Shown here piece after piece: positions 11,051-22,996 of a DNA stretch of 30,003 nt (position 1 is its first letter; each line of letters starts with the position of its first letter). The translations under genes were made by a program, and so were the position numbers. Origin of the DNA: Microthyrium microscopicum (lineage: Eukaryota > Ascomycota > Dothideomycetes > Microthyriales > Microthyriaceae); contig MU004234.1 of assembly GCA_010405405.1 (NCBI GenBank), positions 2,109,441 to 2,139,443 on the forward strand, written 5' to 3'. Under the pieces are notes generated by a model. That model saw only the letters and a program-made list of their open reading frames with translations. It searched no databases and was not told the DNA's origin.

Positions 11051-14000
11051 GAATTAATTCTAGTAAAGAAGATAGTTATATAACTAGATTTTTTTTAGTT
11101 TATCTAAGTATATTAATAATACTAGTATTATAATATAGTATAATTTATTAACCTTTTACTAATAAAGATAATAGATTTATTTATAAAAAAGCTAAAGTTA
11201 AAAGACTAAATTACTAATTTTTGTTTTTAAAGGAGTTCTAATATTATAAATAAATAGGAGGAAGATTAATAGAATACCTTATTAGAATGTTAGCTTAGAT
11301 TATTAATTACTTAATAGTATAGATAATATAGCTTTATAATTCTTTCTAAGCTTTTTACTTAAGATTCTAGTAGGAGCTATAGAAACTAATAGTACTATAT
11401 TATTTATTTTATAAGTTAATATTATTAGGAAGGAAGGATATAAGTAGAATAGTATTTATAAATAAATATAGCTAAGTTATATCTTATAGATATATATTAA
11501 AAGATATTTAGCTAAATAGATACTTTATAAGCTATAAGGTATTATTATCTATCCTTATTATTTTTTTATCTCTCTCTAGATTCTTTTAGCTACTAGATAT
11601 ATCTATTAGTCTAGTTAAGATATTTAGATTTACTATAAAGGTATATTTTATATATTAATAGTAATAATATTAACTTTAAGTATATTTTCTAATATTCTAT
11701 ATTATTAATAATTTAATAGTAGTACTTTAATCCTTATTATAAACTAAATTAATTATATATAAAGTTGTTTATTAAATTTGTTATTTCTAAGCTTTGTCTT
11801 AATTATAACTAAACTCTTTTTAATATTTTAGTATATATTATTTTTAATATTCTTTAGGTATTTTTATATCTCTTTTATAAATAGAGAAGCTAGGGCTTCC
11901 TTAGGTTAAGATACTAGTTTAGTTAACTTAGACTAAGTTAGTCCTAATTTAAGATATATCTATAAATTTTTAAGTCTTATTAGTTATACTACTTAACCTT
12001 TAGAATAAGCCTTTATAAAACCTATAGTATTTAACTAAAGCTTATTAATATTCTATAATAGTATATTAATTAGATTATTATCTAAGTATAATACGTTAAT
12101 TAAGATATACTTTACTATATTACTTACTTAAAGAACTTTTTTAATACTCTAAGTCTAATTACTTAGTAATATTAGAATAGACATTATAATTAGATACTTT
12201 ACTTACTACTAGTTACTTCTAGTACTATAGCTACTATATATTTTAACTAAAACCTAAATATTCTTATTAAAGAAGTATTTACTTACTCTTAATAGCGTTT
12301 AATTACTTATAGTAGACTTTAGAATATTTTAGAAGAAGTAATAGATATTAGCTTTATTATATAAGGACGAGCTAGTTCTTAAATAGCTTACTTTAATTAA
12401 AAATAACTTTTTACTTAATATACTAGTTTTGCTAAAATAAAGTACTTAGAAATTAAATTTCTTAATTATATATTAAAGTGTTACTATAATTATACTAGTA
12501 GAAGTAGGATACTTTATAATAATTAAGACCTTACCTTATTATAAGCCTTATTTTTTTTACTCTCTATTAAGAAAGTACGTTTCTAGGTTAGTATAGACCT
12601 TTTTAATAATATTTACTATATACTATATTTAAATGCTTATTTTTAGAAACTAAGGAGCTTTTTTAATAAAGAGATTATTCTTAGGCTTAGCTAGTTTCTT
12701 AGAGTTAAGCTTTAGAAATAGGCTACTATTAATTCTTACTAGTACGTAATAGAGATTATCTTTAGCTTATTCTTTAATTTTCTTTACTTATTTTAATATT
12801 AATAGATAGGGTACCTTAATAATAAGTCTATAATATATAATCTTAATAAAGGTTTAGTAGACTATATAGTTAGCTAGCCTAGCTTATATTTATTTAGCTT
12901 AATATAGTTTACTTTTATACTAAGTGCTAAAGTTATTAATAGTAGTTATTCTTAGTTTATTTATTTATATTACTATGTATTTATTAAGCTTATTTATAAA
13001 CTATATTATCTCTAAGTCTATTATATTAATAATAATAAGTCCTATTTTATTTAAAAGTAGTATAATATACTTTTAACTAAAAAGCTCTATATTTATTATA
13101 TAGTAGAATTTAAATAAGGTATATATACTAGCTAAAGTAGCGCTTACTTAGGCTTATTCTCTTATAAGCTATTTCTCTTCTCTTTTATTAAGATACTTAT
13201 ATAATCTTATATTTTTTATAATAAGTATAATAATCTAACTAGAAATAGCATTAAGTAATAAAAGAGTAAATAATATATAGTTATTAATAAAGATTACCTA
13301 ATCTTTCTTTAATTTCTATTTAAGAAACTCCTTAATGTCTTTATTAGTATTAGAGAAGTAAATATATTATATATTTACTAAGTAAGTAATTAGGTTTAGT
13401 TAGCTTACTATAGTATTATAATATATCTTAGATTAACCTAATATAGTAGCTTTAAACTATATACTATAATAGTACTTTAATAGTATATAACTAAGTATAT
13501 AGGTTTTTTTATTAATATTAGAATAAGTTAGGTTATTTAGTATTTAATATCTATAAGACTTATCTAAGACTAAAACTCTAACTATAAAGTATCTTTAACT
13601 ATATAGGTATTTACCTTTATTTACTACTAATTCTATATTAGTATAGAGATAGTTCTTAAGTTCTAGAGTTTTATAATATCTAGTTTTCTATTCTTCTAAC
13701 TACGCTTATAAGAGTCTTATAATTAGTTATAAGACTTAGGATATATATAAACCTAATATTATTAGTATAATAATACTAGTCTACTTAAGTATTCTAAAAT
13801 TAGTTTTAAAATTAGTAAAAAGTCTATATATATAGGAGACTTTATTTAGGAATATAAACTTAGGTTTTGCGCTTAAATAGTTAATATAAAAGGTAAATAT
13901 CTAGTTAAGCTTACTTTTATATTTTAAGGTATTAATTACTTTTTCTTATTTATCTAATTAAACTAAGATTATAGATATAATTATTTATATATAGTTTATA

Positions 14001-15479
14001 CTAATAGTAAGAGTACTATACTAGTAGTTATTAGGATTAATATAAGTTATAGTAAATAATAACTATACTAGCAATTTCTTAGAATAATAGTATATTATAA
14101 GTTAGTTAAGATTCCTTAACTATATATAAGGACCTTTCTCTTTATCCTTAGGGCTCTAATAACTAGGAACCTAAACATCTAATAGATATTCTTTAAGAAG
14201 CTTAGGTTTCTTTTTCTTTATAAGGCGCTACTTCTTTATATATATTACTATACTTTTAGTCTATTAACTATTTATCTAAATAGTAACTAGTATTTAGATA
14301 GTCTTTCCTAAGCTTAGAATATTTATAATATAAAGGCTTTATATAAGGATAATATACTTATATATAATTATTACTCTAATAGCTTAATAAATTTAAATAT
14401 TAACTTTAAATTTAGGAATAATAAAGTCTAATATATTACTTTTATCTTTATAGTTAAAGAATATATATATCTCTTTCTAGTTTTTAAGTATTAAGTACTT
14501 ATAAGTTTTATTCTATAGTAGTCCTATATAGAAGCTTATAGTAAAGAAAGCTTTTAAATTCTTATTTTTAACTATTTTAGACTCTCTACGTTCTATATAT
14601 ATATTATAAAATAGTTTAACTTATAAAGCTTTAGTATATAGAGCTTTACTTATTATAAAAGACTTAAGTATAATAGATTTACGTTTAGTATAGTTAAAGT
14701 AATTAATAAAGAAACTAGTTCATTCTTAGATATATTTATTTTTAGAAGTTTTTAGTATATAAAAACTAATAGTATTAGGTATTAGTTTATATATATTAAA
14801 TAGATAAGATTTAATTTGTTTTTTATAAGCTTACTATATATTAATTCTTATATTACTATCCTTACTATTATAGTTATACTATTACTTATCTTTATAAAGT
14901 TATAACTCCTAAAGGTATTTTACTTCTATACTATATAATATATTTACTTTATTTAATAAAGAAAATAGTAAGTTTAGTAACTAAGGTTTAAATAGCGTAG
15001 TAATCTTTTTTATAGTTAAATTATTTACTTTAGTAGCTATAAAGTTATCTAGTATAGTAATATCTTTCTTAGTTAAGTCTTTAATATTTATAAAAACGTT
15101 TACTATAAGTAGTAATAATTCTAAGTTATTAGTAGTAAGATTAATAATATCCTTAGTACTAGTAAAATTAATAATATACTTAGAAGAACTTAAAGGTTTA
15201 GTATAGCTAAAAGAAAATAGCTTATTTTAAGAAGATAGTATAGTTAAAGAAGCTAGCATACTTAGAAAGCTATAATATTTTTTTAAGTAATTAAGAGGAA
15301 GTTTAGCTATTATTAGATAACTTAATTTTTATAGAATAAAGAGTAATATAATATAATCTAGAGTAGTAGAATTAGGTTTCTATAAATAATATATTTTAGA
15401 TAGATAATTAATATTTATAGAAATTAGCGCTTATACTTTATTATTTTTTATTTATATATTGCTAGTAGGAAGCTTAAGA

Positions 15480-16075
15480 CTTTAAAGCTATATAAGTCTA
15501 TTACTATCTAGAAGTAGTACTTAATCTTATTATATATTCTCTATTTCTAGCTTAATAATATACTCTTTAAGTCTTTAAGAAGATATAGTAGTAGTATTTA
15601 TAGGTCTAGCGCTATCTAGAAGTAATACTTAATCTTATTATATACCTCCTATCTCTAGCTTAATAATACGCTCTTTAAGTCCTTAAGAAAATATAGTAGT
15701 AGTATCTATAGGTCTAGTACTATCTAGAAGTAATACTTAATTTTATTATATACCTCTTATCTCTAGCTTAATAATATACTTTTTAAGTTCTTAAAAAGAT
15801 ATAGTAGTAGTATTTATAGGTCTAGTGCTATTTAGAAGTAGTACTTAATCTTATTATATACCTCTTATTTTTAGCTTAATAATAGGCTCTTTAAGTCCTT
15901 AAGAAGATATAGTAGTAGTATTTATAAGTCTAGTACTATTTAGAAGTAGTACTTAATCTTATTATATGCCTTTTATCTCTAGCTTAATAATATACTCTTT
16001 AAGTCCTTAAAAAGATATAATAGTAATATTTATAGGTTTAGTACTATTTAGAAGCAATACTTAATTTTATTATAC
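15480..16075 (-). repeat. 108-bp tandem array (36-residue repeat), about 5.5 copies
   Basis: Plus-strand anchors GAAGTARTAC or variants fall at 15511, 15619, 15727, 15835, 15943 and 16051, exactly 108 bp apart. On the minus strand in the frame of the surrounding ORF each unit contains GLKExIIKLEI, then QQDQVLLLDS, then TRPINTTTIS (Q mostly from TAA/TAG). The pattern suggests a helix followed by a Thr/Ser linker. Copies differ almost only by C/T or G/A, often at CpT rather than CpA. Confidence 0.88.
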
Positions 16076-16504
16076 GCTCTTTATTTTTATATTAGTAATA
16101 ATATTTTAAAATTATAATATTTAGACTAGTAAGCTTAGAGGAGTATAATATTCCTAGCTATTATTCTTATTAATTACTTTTAAAATTAGAGTTAATTTTA
16201 TCTTTATCTCTTTATATTTAGACTTACTTTTATTTTTTCTACTAGATAGGCTTATTTATACTAAAGTTTATTATTCTTTATAATTATAAGAACTAGATTT
16301 ATTTTTAAATTTTTTTTTATTTATAAATACTAAAAGATTATAGCTACTATTAACTCTTTTTATATTATCTTTATTATTATAGTACTTCTACTTTATTTTA
16401 TTAAGTAGTACTAGTAGAAATTCTAAGTCTTCTTCTTTAGAATTATCTAGATTACTATTTAAATTTATTTTAGAATCTTTAACTAAGCTATCTTTAGAAT
16501 CCTT

Positions 16505-16615
16505 ATTTAAACTATCTTTATTATCTTTAGTAACTTTACTATCTTTATTATCTTTAGTAACCTTACTATTTTTATTATCTTTAGTAACCTTACTATCTTT
16601 ATTAAATTAGTTAGG
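16505..16615 (-). repeat. 27-bp tandem array (9-residue K/D/S repeat), about 4 copies
   Basis: Plus-strand anchors ACTAT(C/T)TTT start at 16511, 16538, 16565 and 16592, exactly 27 bp apart. On the minus strand each unit reads DSKVTKDNK, followed on the C-terminal side by a degenerate Asp/Ser/Lys region. The reading is in frame with the 108-bp array. A hydrophilic repeat like this points to the minus strand as coding, because the plus strand would give only Leu/Ser. Confidence 0.85.
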
Positions 16616-17258
16616 AATAGGATCTTTATATATATTACGTTTATATATTAATAGTTTAGTAGTAAAGGTAGGTTAAGTAGTTAGCTAGGGATTTATATAA
16701 GGTTAAGTATAAGGTTTCTTATTATATCTATTTTAGAGTAAAGGAAAAGGGCTTAGAGTAGAAGTAACTAAAGTCTTATACTTTTATTTACTAGTATAAG
16801 TTTTCTTTAAGGGAGATTTAACCTAGGTAATCTTAAAAGTAATTTTTTTTAGCCTATAGAGATTATTATAGGTAACTTTAGTAAAATTATATATATTTAA
16901 ACTTATTAAAATAGTTTAATTATTTTATACTTAATCTATATTATAAATTATATTTAAACTTTTAGATAAGTCTAACTTTAGGCTTATTATACTTTTAAAG
17001 TACCTTATACTAATCTTAACTATATATTTATAAATATCTATATTTATTTTAGATAAGTTAAAAGGGCTTAGTTTATATATATTTTTTAGGTCTAGTATAA
17101 CTTATTTTTATAAAAAGTCCTTAGTAAATACTAGTATAATTGTATTAAGGTCTTTATTATTCTAAATGTTAGTTTCTTAAAAGGTAGATAAGGACTATTA
17201 GGTTTTATAGTATTTCTTTAAAGTAGGCTTTTTCTTTTTTAATTATATATATATAGGA

Positions 17259-17425
17259 GAGTCTAGTAGAGCTAAAGGAAGTAGCTAGGTAAATTTAGGT
17301 AGTATATAGCTATTACTAGAGATATATATATAAGATTAGGAAGAGTTTAGTAGAGCTAAAAGAGGTAGCTAGGTAAATCTAAATAGTATATAGCTATTAC
17401 TAGAAGTATATATATAAGATTAGCT
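17259..17425 (-). repeat. 84-bp tandem duplication (28-residue repeat), two copies
   Basis: Anchors GTCTAGTAGA at 17261 and GTTTAGTAGA at 17345 are 84 bp apart, and similarity continues for most of the unit. On the minus strand both copies contain FTQLLxLALL (Q from TAG), in frame with the rest of the ORF. It lies at the presumed N-terminal side. Confidence 0.75.
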
Positions 17426-17429
17426 ATAC

Positions 17430-18370
17430 TATAGCGTATTACTATAATAATCTCTTAAGGTACTTTAGAAGAAGTTATTATTATCTTTATTAATATAGCT
17501 TAGCGCTATATTTTTACTAATATTAAATTATTATAGAGTTTAATATAAGCTATAGTTATTAGAACCTAGCTAAGGTGGAATTATACTTTTAAATCTAAAT
17601 ATTATAGAGTTATACTAAGTTAGGTTATGCTATATAGATAGTAGAAGTTATATTCTATAATAGCTAGGCTACTACTATAGTTAATAGTAGATATTACTAT
17701 TTTAAAAGCTTAGTAGTAGTATTATATAGTTTTAGTATCTATATTAGTTAAATAAAAGATAAGATATAACTAAACTTAGACTATTACTTTATAGTTATAG
17801 TATATTTAGTAATATACTATTAATAAGGTTTAGATAGTAAGTATAATTTCCTTATAGTCTATTTATAGTCTTATAAAGCTAGTTAGGAAGCTAGGAATAG
17901 TATAGCTAATATCCTTTAAAAGTAGAATTACTATGTATATTTTTATTATTAAATATTATAAATACTTAAGTTATTTATAGAATAATTAGAATTATATTTA
18001 ACTTTAAAGTAAAATGATTATATAGATTATAAGGCTACTTTTACTACTTATATTATTCTTAATAAGCTTATTTATTACTAATAAGATATTATACGTATAA
18101 AAGTATAATCTAGTCTAGAGCTTTATAAGAAGAAATATTAAATATTAATAAGATAATAGCTTAGGAGAATTATAAATTGCGTTTAATAACTTTAATATAT
18201 TTAAGATTATAGCTAATAGTATTAGTAGGCTATCTAATTATACTAAATTAGTTAAGAATATCCTTTTTTATAATAGAGATAATATTAAGGACTATTTTAT
18301 TAGTATAATAGCCTAATTCTATATAAAGGTTTGCCTTAGTTACGTTATTCTTAGTTTTAACTATTTACTT
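17430..18370. other. Unassigned AT-rich stretch
   Basis: I find no repeat, motif or charged run that fixes a strand or frame. It sits between the start of the large minus-strand remnant and a weak plus-strand coding signal, so it may hold a divergent promoter region, but no promoter element stands out. One of the few surviving TGA triplets lies at about 18015. Confidence 0.35.
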
Positions 18371-19150
18371 AATCTATTTATAATCTTTCTAATTATACTT
18401 AAAGTTTGCTTTATAAATTGTCTTTACTATATTATTTATAAAGTTAAGTATAGATTTATTAATAGAGTTAATAGCGCTAGAAGAAGAAAATTTATTAGAT
18501 ATAGTAAATTAATAGTAAATTAGAAGTAAAGAGTATTTAGTAAGAATATATTAAAGCTAGTAAGTTAAGTTAGCTAAAATATTTATTTAGTACCTCTAAG
18601 TAGTATTATACTATATTTTTAAAGTTAGTTATTATAAAATATTATACCTATAGGCTACTATTAACTAAAAGTAAGGTTTATACTAAAGAAGAGCTAGTTT
18701 TAGAGATTTATATATAAAATACTAAAACCTTCTAAAGTAAGAGTACTAAAGGAATAGCTTATCTAATATTATAATTAATTTATAAAAGGAAATTATACCT
18801 AGAGGCTTTATTAAAGAAATAGTTAGGTATATAAAAGCTTTAAGCTATAGAATTAAGAATACTAATTTATATCTCTAACTTAAGGAGAAGGATTTAATAC
18901 CTATAGAGCTAAACTAAAGTAATTATTAAGTATATAAAATACTAATAGCTAAAGAATAAATAGATTAAAAGAACTTATTTAATTTAATAATTATAAAGAA
19001 GTAATAAGATAGAAATATAGTAGTAAGAGAAGAAGTATTAAAGGCCTAAAGAAAGAATATTTTAAAGTAGTAAAGTAGAACTTAGTTAATATAAGCTTAA
19101 ACTTAAAAAGAAGTCTTAGCCTATATAAGGTTAGCTAAGTTTCTAACTTA
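18370..19150 (+). pseudogene. Weak plus-strand coding remnant, helical/charged
   Basis: From 18688 the plus strand (mod 3 = 1) reads as a Lys/Glu/Leu/Gln-rich segment (EELVLEIYIQNTK, then LRRRIQYLQSQTKV), which looks helical and charged. No repeat confirms the frame and no domain was recognised. The neighbouring 19330-19850 stretch reads better on the minus strand, so this would be a short, isolated remnant. Confidence 0.28.
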
Positions 19151-19625
19151 ATAGTTATAATATAAGGTTTAGTAGTAATTATAATAGAATAGGAAATTAT
19201 AATTAATATCTATATTTATACTTAATATTTAAGAAAAAAGGAGTAGTTTCTTTTAACCTTAAGAACTATATAATTATTATATATAGGCTCTAGTAAGGTT
19301 TCTATCTATTTAACTAGAAGATTCTATATTAAAAGAGAGAATATTTCTATTTTTTTACTATTAAATCTTTCTTACTACTATTTTCTTACTATTATTTTAT
19401 AATTACTAGATTAAATAAGTTCTTCTAAATTTATCTTATACTTAGTTATTATATATAGAATAGTATAGCTTTATAATAACTTTACTAGTAGATAAACTTC
19501 TAATTATATCTTTAGTAGAAAGAGTAATTTCTTACTTTATTCTTATAACTTCTTTCTTACTATTATCTTTCTCTTTTACTACTCTTTATAATTATAAGAA
19601 TTAAATAAGTTCTTTTAAATAATTT
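18965..19625. repeat. Dispersed 45-70 bp motif: one forward and two inverted copies
   Basis: AAGAACTTATTTAAT followed by an ATAATTATAAAG-like tail and purine-rich sequence occurs on the plus strand near 18968-19035. The reverse complement occurs near 19372-19426 and 19550-19616, anchored at TTAAATAAGT 19411 and 19601, so the two inverted copies are 190 bp apart. Matches are imperfect. The inverted arrangement could mark a foldback element or rearranged repeat. Confidence 0.45.
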
Positions 19626-19850
19626 CTTAAGTTTATCTTTTTATAGATAGTATAGCTTAGTAATTTAAAGTTTAGGCTAAATAGCTAACTTTTAGTAGTT
19701 ACGCCTTTAAGCTTTAGTATAGTAAGTAAGTTATTATTTTTATTACTATTATTTATCTTCTTTTCTTAATATTTCTTCTTTCTTAAAGAAAATACTACTT
19801 AAATTCTTTATATCTTCTATCTCTTCCTTAGCTTTTACTCTACTTATTAT
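19330..19850 (-). pseudogene. Short minus-strand charged remnant
   Basis: The plus strand is T/C rich. The minus strand reads KEEIEDIKNLSSIFFKKEE near 19735-19840 and a Lys/Arg/Glu-rich run near 19540-19600, consistent with a helical charged protein. It includes two copies of a 45-bp motif 190 bp apart (listed separately). The strand is likely, the frame is uncertain, and the function unknown. Confidence 0.28.
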
Positions 19851-22240
19851 AAGTATAGCTACTTATAATACTTTACGTACTTAGTAATTAGTATATAATT
19901 ATAATAGCTAAATTTATAGCTAAGATATAGGTAAAGATAAAATTTCTACTAAGATTTCTAGTTATCTAGCTATTATAATCCTAAAACTTCTTTCTAATTA
20001 GTATAAAACTTATACTCTTTATAAAGATAGTAAGCTAAATAATTCTAAGATTATTAAAATATAAGTTTAAAGAAATTTATTTCCTTATTTCTAGCTAATT
20101 ACTTATATAGACTAAATTTTATAGCTATCTCTATCTACTTAGCTAAGGAAGATCCTTTATCTATATTCTTAAACTTAAGTAAACAAAATCTTAAAACTAA
20201 AGATAAAGATAAAGTAAAAGTCTAGAATAGTCTAAAAGTCTTTAAATATATTCTTATACTAACGCCTTAAATAGATTCTAAGAATTCTTAATATATTATT
20301 TATAATCTTATAGTAAATCTATCTAATAGTAAGCTCCTAATCTAGTAGATCTATAGCTTATAAGTATATTTAGGTAAGCCTTATCTAGAAAATATACTAA
20401 AGAAAAGTTTAAAAATAGCTCTTAGTAAAAATAATCTAGTTAATAAAGTAAATTAATACTTAAGTAATAGTATTAATAATAAAGTTAATTAAGATAGTAC
20501 TACTAGTAAGCTTAAATATATATATAAATTAAAAAAGAAGTATTAATAGGCTATAGTTTTTAATATTAAAGTATAATTCTTTATAATAAAGAATAATAAA
20601 TAAGTTATCTAGTTTATATTAACCTTAATTATTTACCTATATTTTAAAGATAAAAGAAATACTTTTAAAGTTAATAAGAATAGAAATAATATATAAGAAA
20701 ATATTATAACTTTAATAGTTAAAACTATCTACTTTTTACTAAATAATCTAATTATAAAGAAGAAAAAGATAGACTAGATAGTTACTAAGTTTTCTATAGT
20801 TATTTTAGAAGAGTAACTTATCTAGTTAGCTTATAAGATTAATTAAAATATTAAATACTATAAAAGTATACTAGCTATAAGCTATATAACTATGCTTACT
20901 ATTAAGATATACTCTAACTTATTAAATAACCTTTTTTAAGTCTACTCTACTATAACTAGTAATTTAATAGTTAGTAGTAAAGATACTAAATTTAACCTAC
21001 TTCTTTACTATCTCTAATATATTATTTAGAATTAGTACCTTATAGTCTTTTAATTCTTTAGGGTTAATACTAGCCTAGCTATACTTATAAAAAAGAATCT
21101 TCCTTAGCTAATCTTTTAAGGTATATAAACTAATCTAGATATTATTTCTACTAATATTAATTATTTATTTATAAATAGCGTCTTTAGCTTATAGAAGGAT
21201 TATATTACTCTTCTAGATAATTATAATAATCTTATAAAAGTAAAGAATAATAGAATTATAAGTTTATTATATATAGTCTATTCTTTAATTCTATATCTAT
21301 TTATAGCCTAGAGTATAGATTTAGTAGAATAGCTTTATTAGGCATATAAGTAGAATAAAGCTCTCTATAATGCTATATTATATACTACTAGAATACTAAG
21401 AAGTAAAGATTATAAATTCCTAGTAAGCCTTAATTTTTATACTATAGTAAATAGATATAAATATCCTTATTTTTAAGAAAGTAACGTCTATATAATCTAA
21501 CTTAAGCTAAGAGCTAGACTTAAAGGCTCTTAATTTACTACTAAAGTTATTAACTAAGACTATAATATTTAAGCTACTTATAATATATTTATAATTATAT
21601 ATTATTTTTCTATTATACTTAATAATAGATATACTAATAATACTTAATTTTCTTTATTCTAAATCCCTAAAGAAGTTATTATTTCCTTAGACTATAGCTA
21701 ATTAATTAAGAACCTATATAAGGCCTTCCTTAAACTAAAAGAGCTAGAGGTTAAGGTATATATATATAATTTAGATAAGCCTATTATATACTAAATAAAT
21801 AGTCTTAACTAGATATAGTTAAGATAAAAAGAATATAACCTAGATTACTATTTTATTATAGTACTTAGCTTATACCTAAACTTCTTAGAATATTAGCTTT
21901 TATTAGAGAAGATTTTTACTATTTATACCTTACCTTTATTTCTTAGAAAAGTAGAGTTTAGTATTATATTAAAGTATACTAAAGAAGTATTAATAAATAC
22001 TAATACGCTAAAAGAGTTAACTATAAAGGTTAATAAGGTATAAAAGGATACTCTATTAGATAGCTTATCCTCTAGTAATATTAAGAATAATATATTAAAA
22101 CCTTTAACTAATTAGACTAAAGAAACTTTAAAAAAAATAAGTAGTAGTTCTACTTTATAAAAGCTAATTAATAAGCTACTTAATTTAAATTTATCTAACT
22201 ATATAACTAAATCTTAGTTTAAATAGGAATTTAAAGCTAA

Positions 22241-22635
22241 TAATAATAATACCTCTTATCCTCCTTCTCCTTTTATCTAAGATAATATTAATATAGAATT
22301 TTTAGATACTACTATAGTAGTGCTCCTCTATTCTATTAATAATAGTACTTCTTAGCTTCTCTACTCCTTTATCTAAGATAATATTAATATAGAATCTTTA
22401 GATACTACTATAGTGGCGCCCCTTTATTTTAATAATAATAGTACTTCTTATTCTTTTTTTCTCTCTATCTAAGATAATATTAATATAGAATCCTTAGATA
22501 CTACTATAGTAGTATCCTTCTATTTTACTAATAATAGTACCTCTTATCCTTCTTTCTCCTCTATCTAAGATAACGTTAATATAGAATCTTTAGATACTAC
22601 TATAGTAGCGCCTTTTTATTTTATTAATAATAATA
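22241..22635 (+). repeat. 96-bp tandem array (32-residue repeat), four copies
   Basis: The anchor ATCTAAGATAA falls at 22275, 22371, 22467 and 22563, exactly 96 bp apart. In the helicase frame each unit reads IQDN(I/V)NIE.LDTTIV then a Ser/Thr/Asn/Pro-rich linker (NNSTSYPS-like), with Q from TAA. Copies differ at positions such as gaatTTtt/gaatCTtt/gaatCCtt, i.e. C/T changes. It is probably a disordered or adhesive-like spacer ahead of the helicase domain. Confidence 0.88.
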
Positions 22636-22694
22636 CCTCTTTCTTTATAGAGTCTTAAGCTTAAGATTAATAGACTAAGCTAAAGGTTACTAAA

Positions 22695-22793
22695 GCTAAT
22701 AGTAAATAGGATTAATAATTAAAAGTAGCTAATAATAAATAGGATTAGTAATTAAAAATGGCTAATAATAAATAGGGTTAGTAATTAAATATA
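22695..22793 (+). repeat. 33-bp tandem array (11-residue repeat), three copies
   Basis: Units start with GCTAATA at 22695, 22728 and 22761, and a fourth partial begins at 22794. In the helicase frame each reads ANNK.D..LK (dots are RIP stops). It merges into the Asn-rich tract downstream. Confidence 0.85.
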
Positions 22794-22918
22794 GCTAATA
22801 ATGCTAATAATGATAATAATAATAATAATAATACTTATAAAGATATACTTAAAGATATTTTTAATTCTAATAAATAGTTAGATAATAAGATTACGCCTAT
22901 AAAAAATACTAATAATAC

Positions 22919-22955
<37 letters not shown>

Positions 22956-22996
22956 AATACTACTAATGTTAATAATACTAATATTAATAATAATTA
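22794..22996 (+). repeat. AAT trinucleotide-rich tract (poly-Asn linker)
   Basis: Two clusters of AAT/ACT/GCT triplets (about 22794-22832 and 22902-22996) flank a short charged segment (YKDILKDIFNSNK). In the helicase frame they encode Asn with a few Thr, Ala and Asp. Triplet phasing is kept across both clusters. AAT has no RIP target, although AAC could have contributed through CpA at codon junctions. Confidence 0.85.

Larger units (their letters stand above)
9960..12550 (-). pseudogene. RIP-degraded minus-strand remnant, block B with basic tail
   Basis: Three anchors share a minus-strand frame (mod 3 = 0): 11814 (QKEFSYNQDKAQKQ), 11010 (GKDNKKRKDKKK) and the Lys-rich segment at 10056-10255 (KKLENVKKIKKYVKKV). 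The remnant therefore reads as a protein of up to about 800 codons with two highly basic stretches towards its C-terminus, suggestive of a nucleic-acid-binding or nucleolar-type tail, though that is inference. The junction with block C, in another frame, lies between about 12.0 and 12.65 kb and may be a frameshift, an intron or a gene boundary. No catalytic motif was recognised. Confidence 0.38.
12600..17430 (-). pseudogene. RIP-degraded large minus-strand ORF with three repeat arrays, unknown protein
   Basis: One minus-strand frame (mod 3 = 2) recurs at 17198, 16511, 15563, 14189, 13859, 13172 and 12671, about 4.5 kb without a net indel, so the ancestor was probably one ORF near 1,600 codons. 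N-terminus to C-terminus it shows 28-residue repeats (17259-17425), a Thr/Pro/Gln-rich part (about 16640-16760), a 9-residue Lys/Asp/Ser array (16505-16615), a Lys/Ser-rich stretch (16160-16400), a 36-residue array (15480-16075), and a long non-repetitive part with segments such as KPKLLKEYLLDV (14190) and NKREEKQLIREQAQ (13170). The N-terminal half looks disordered or scaffold-like. I found no known domain. The true start may lie upstream of 17430. Confidence 0.55.

Noticed and set aside
12240-12600. Plus-strand Gln-rich protein reading
   Set aside because: Abundant Gln comes only from reading TAA/TAG through, which any frame gives here. The flanking anchors support the minus strand, though this stretch remains ambiguous.
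15480-16075. Plus-strand reading of the 108-bp array (Ser/Pro-rich)
   Set aside because: It reads plausibly, but the minus-strand reading is in frame with the K/D/S 27-bp array and the Lys-rich segments on both sides, which the plus strand cannot match.
18450-18520. Possible start of an intact small ORF
   Set aside because: No ATG-initiated frame of useful length; ATG is rare and each candidate meets TAA/TAG within a few codons.
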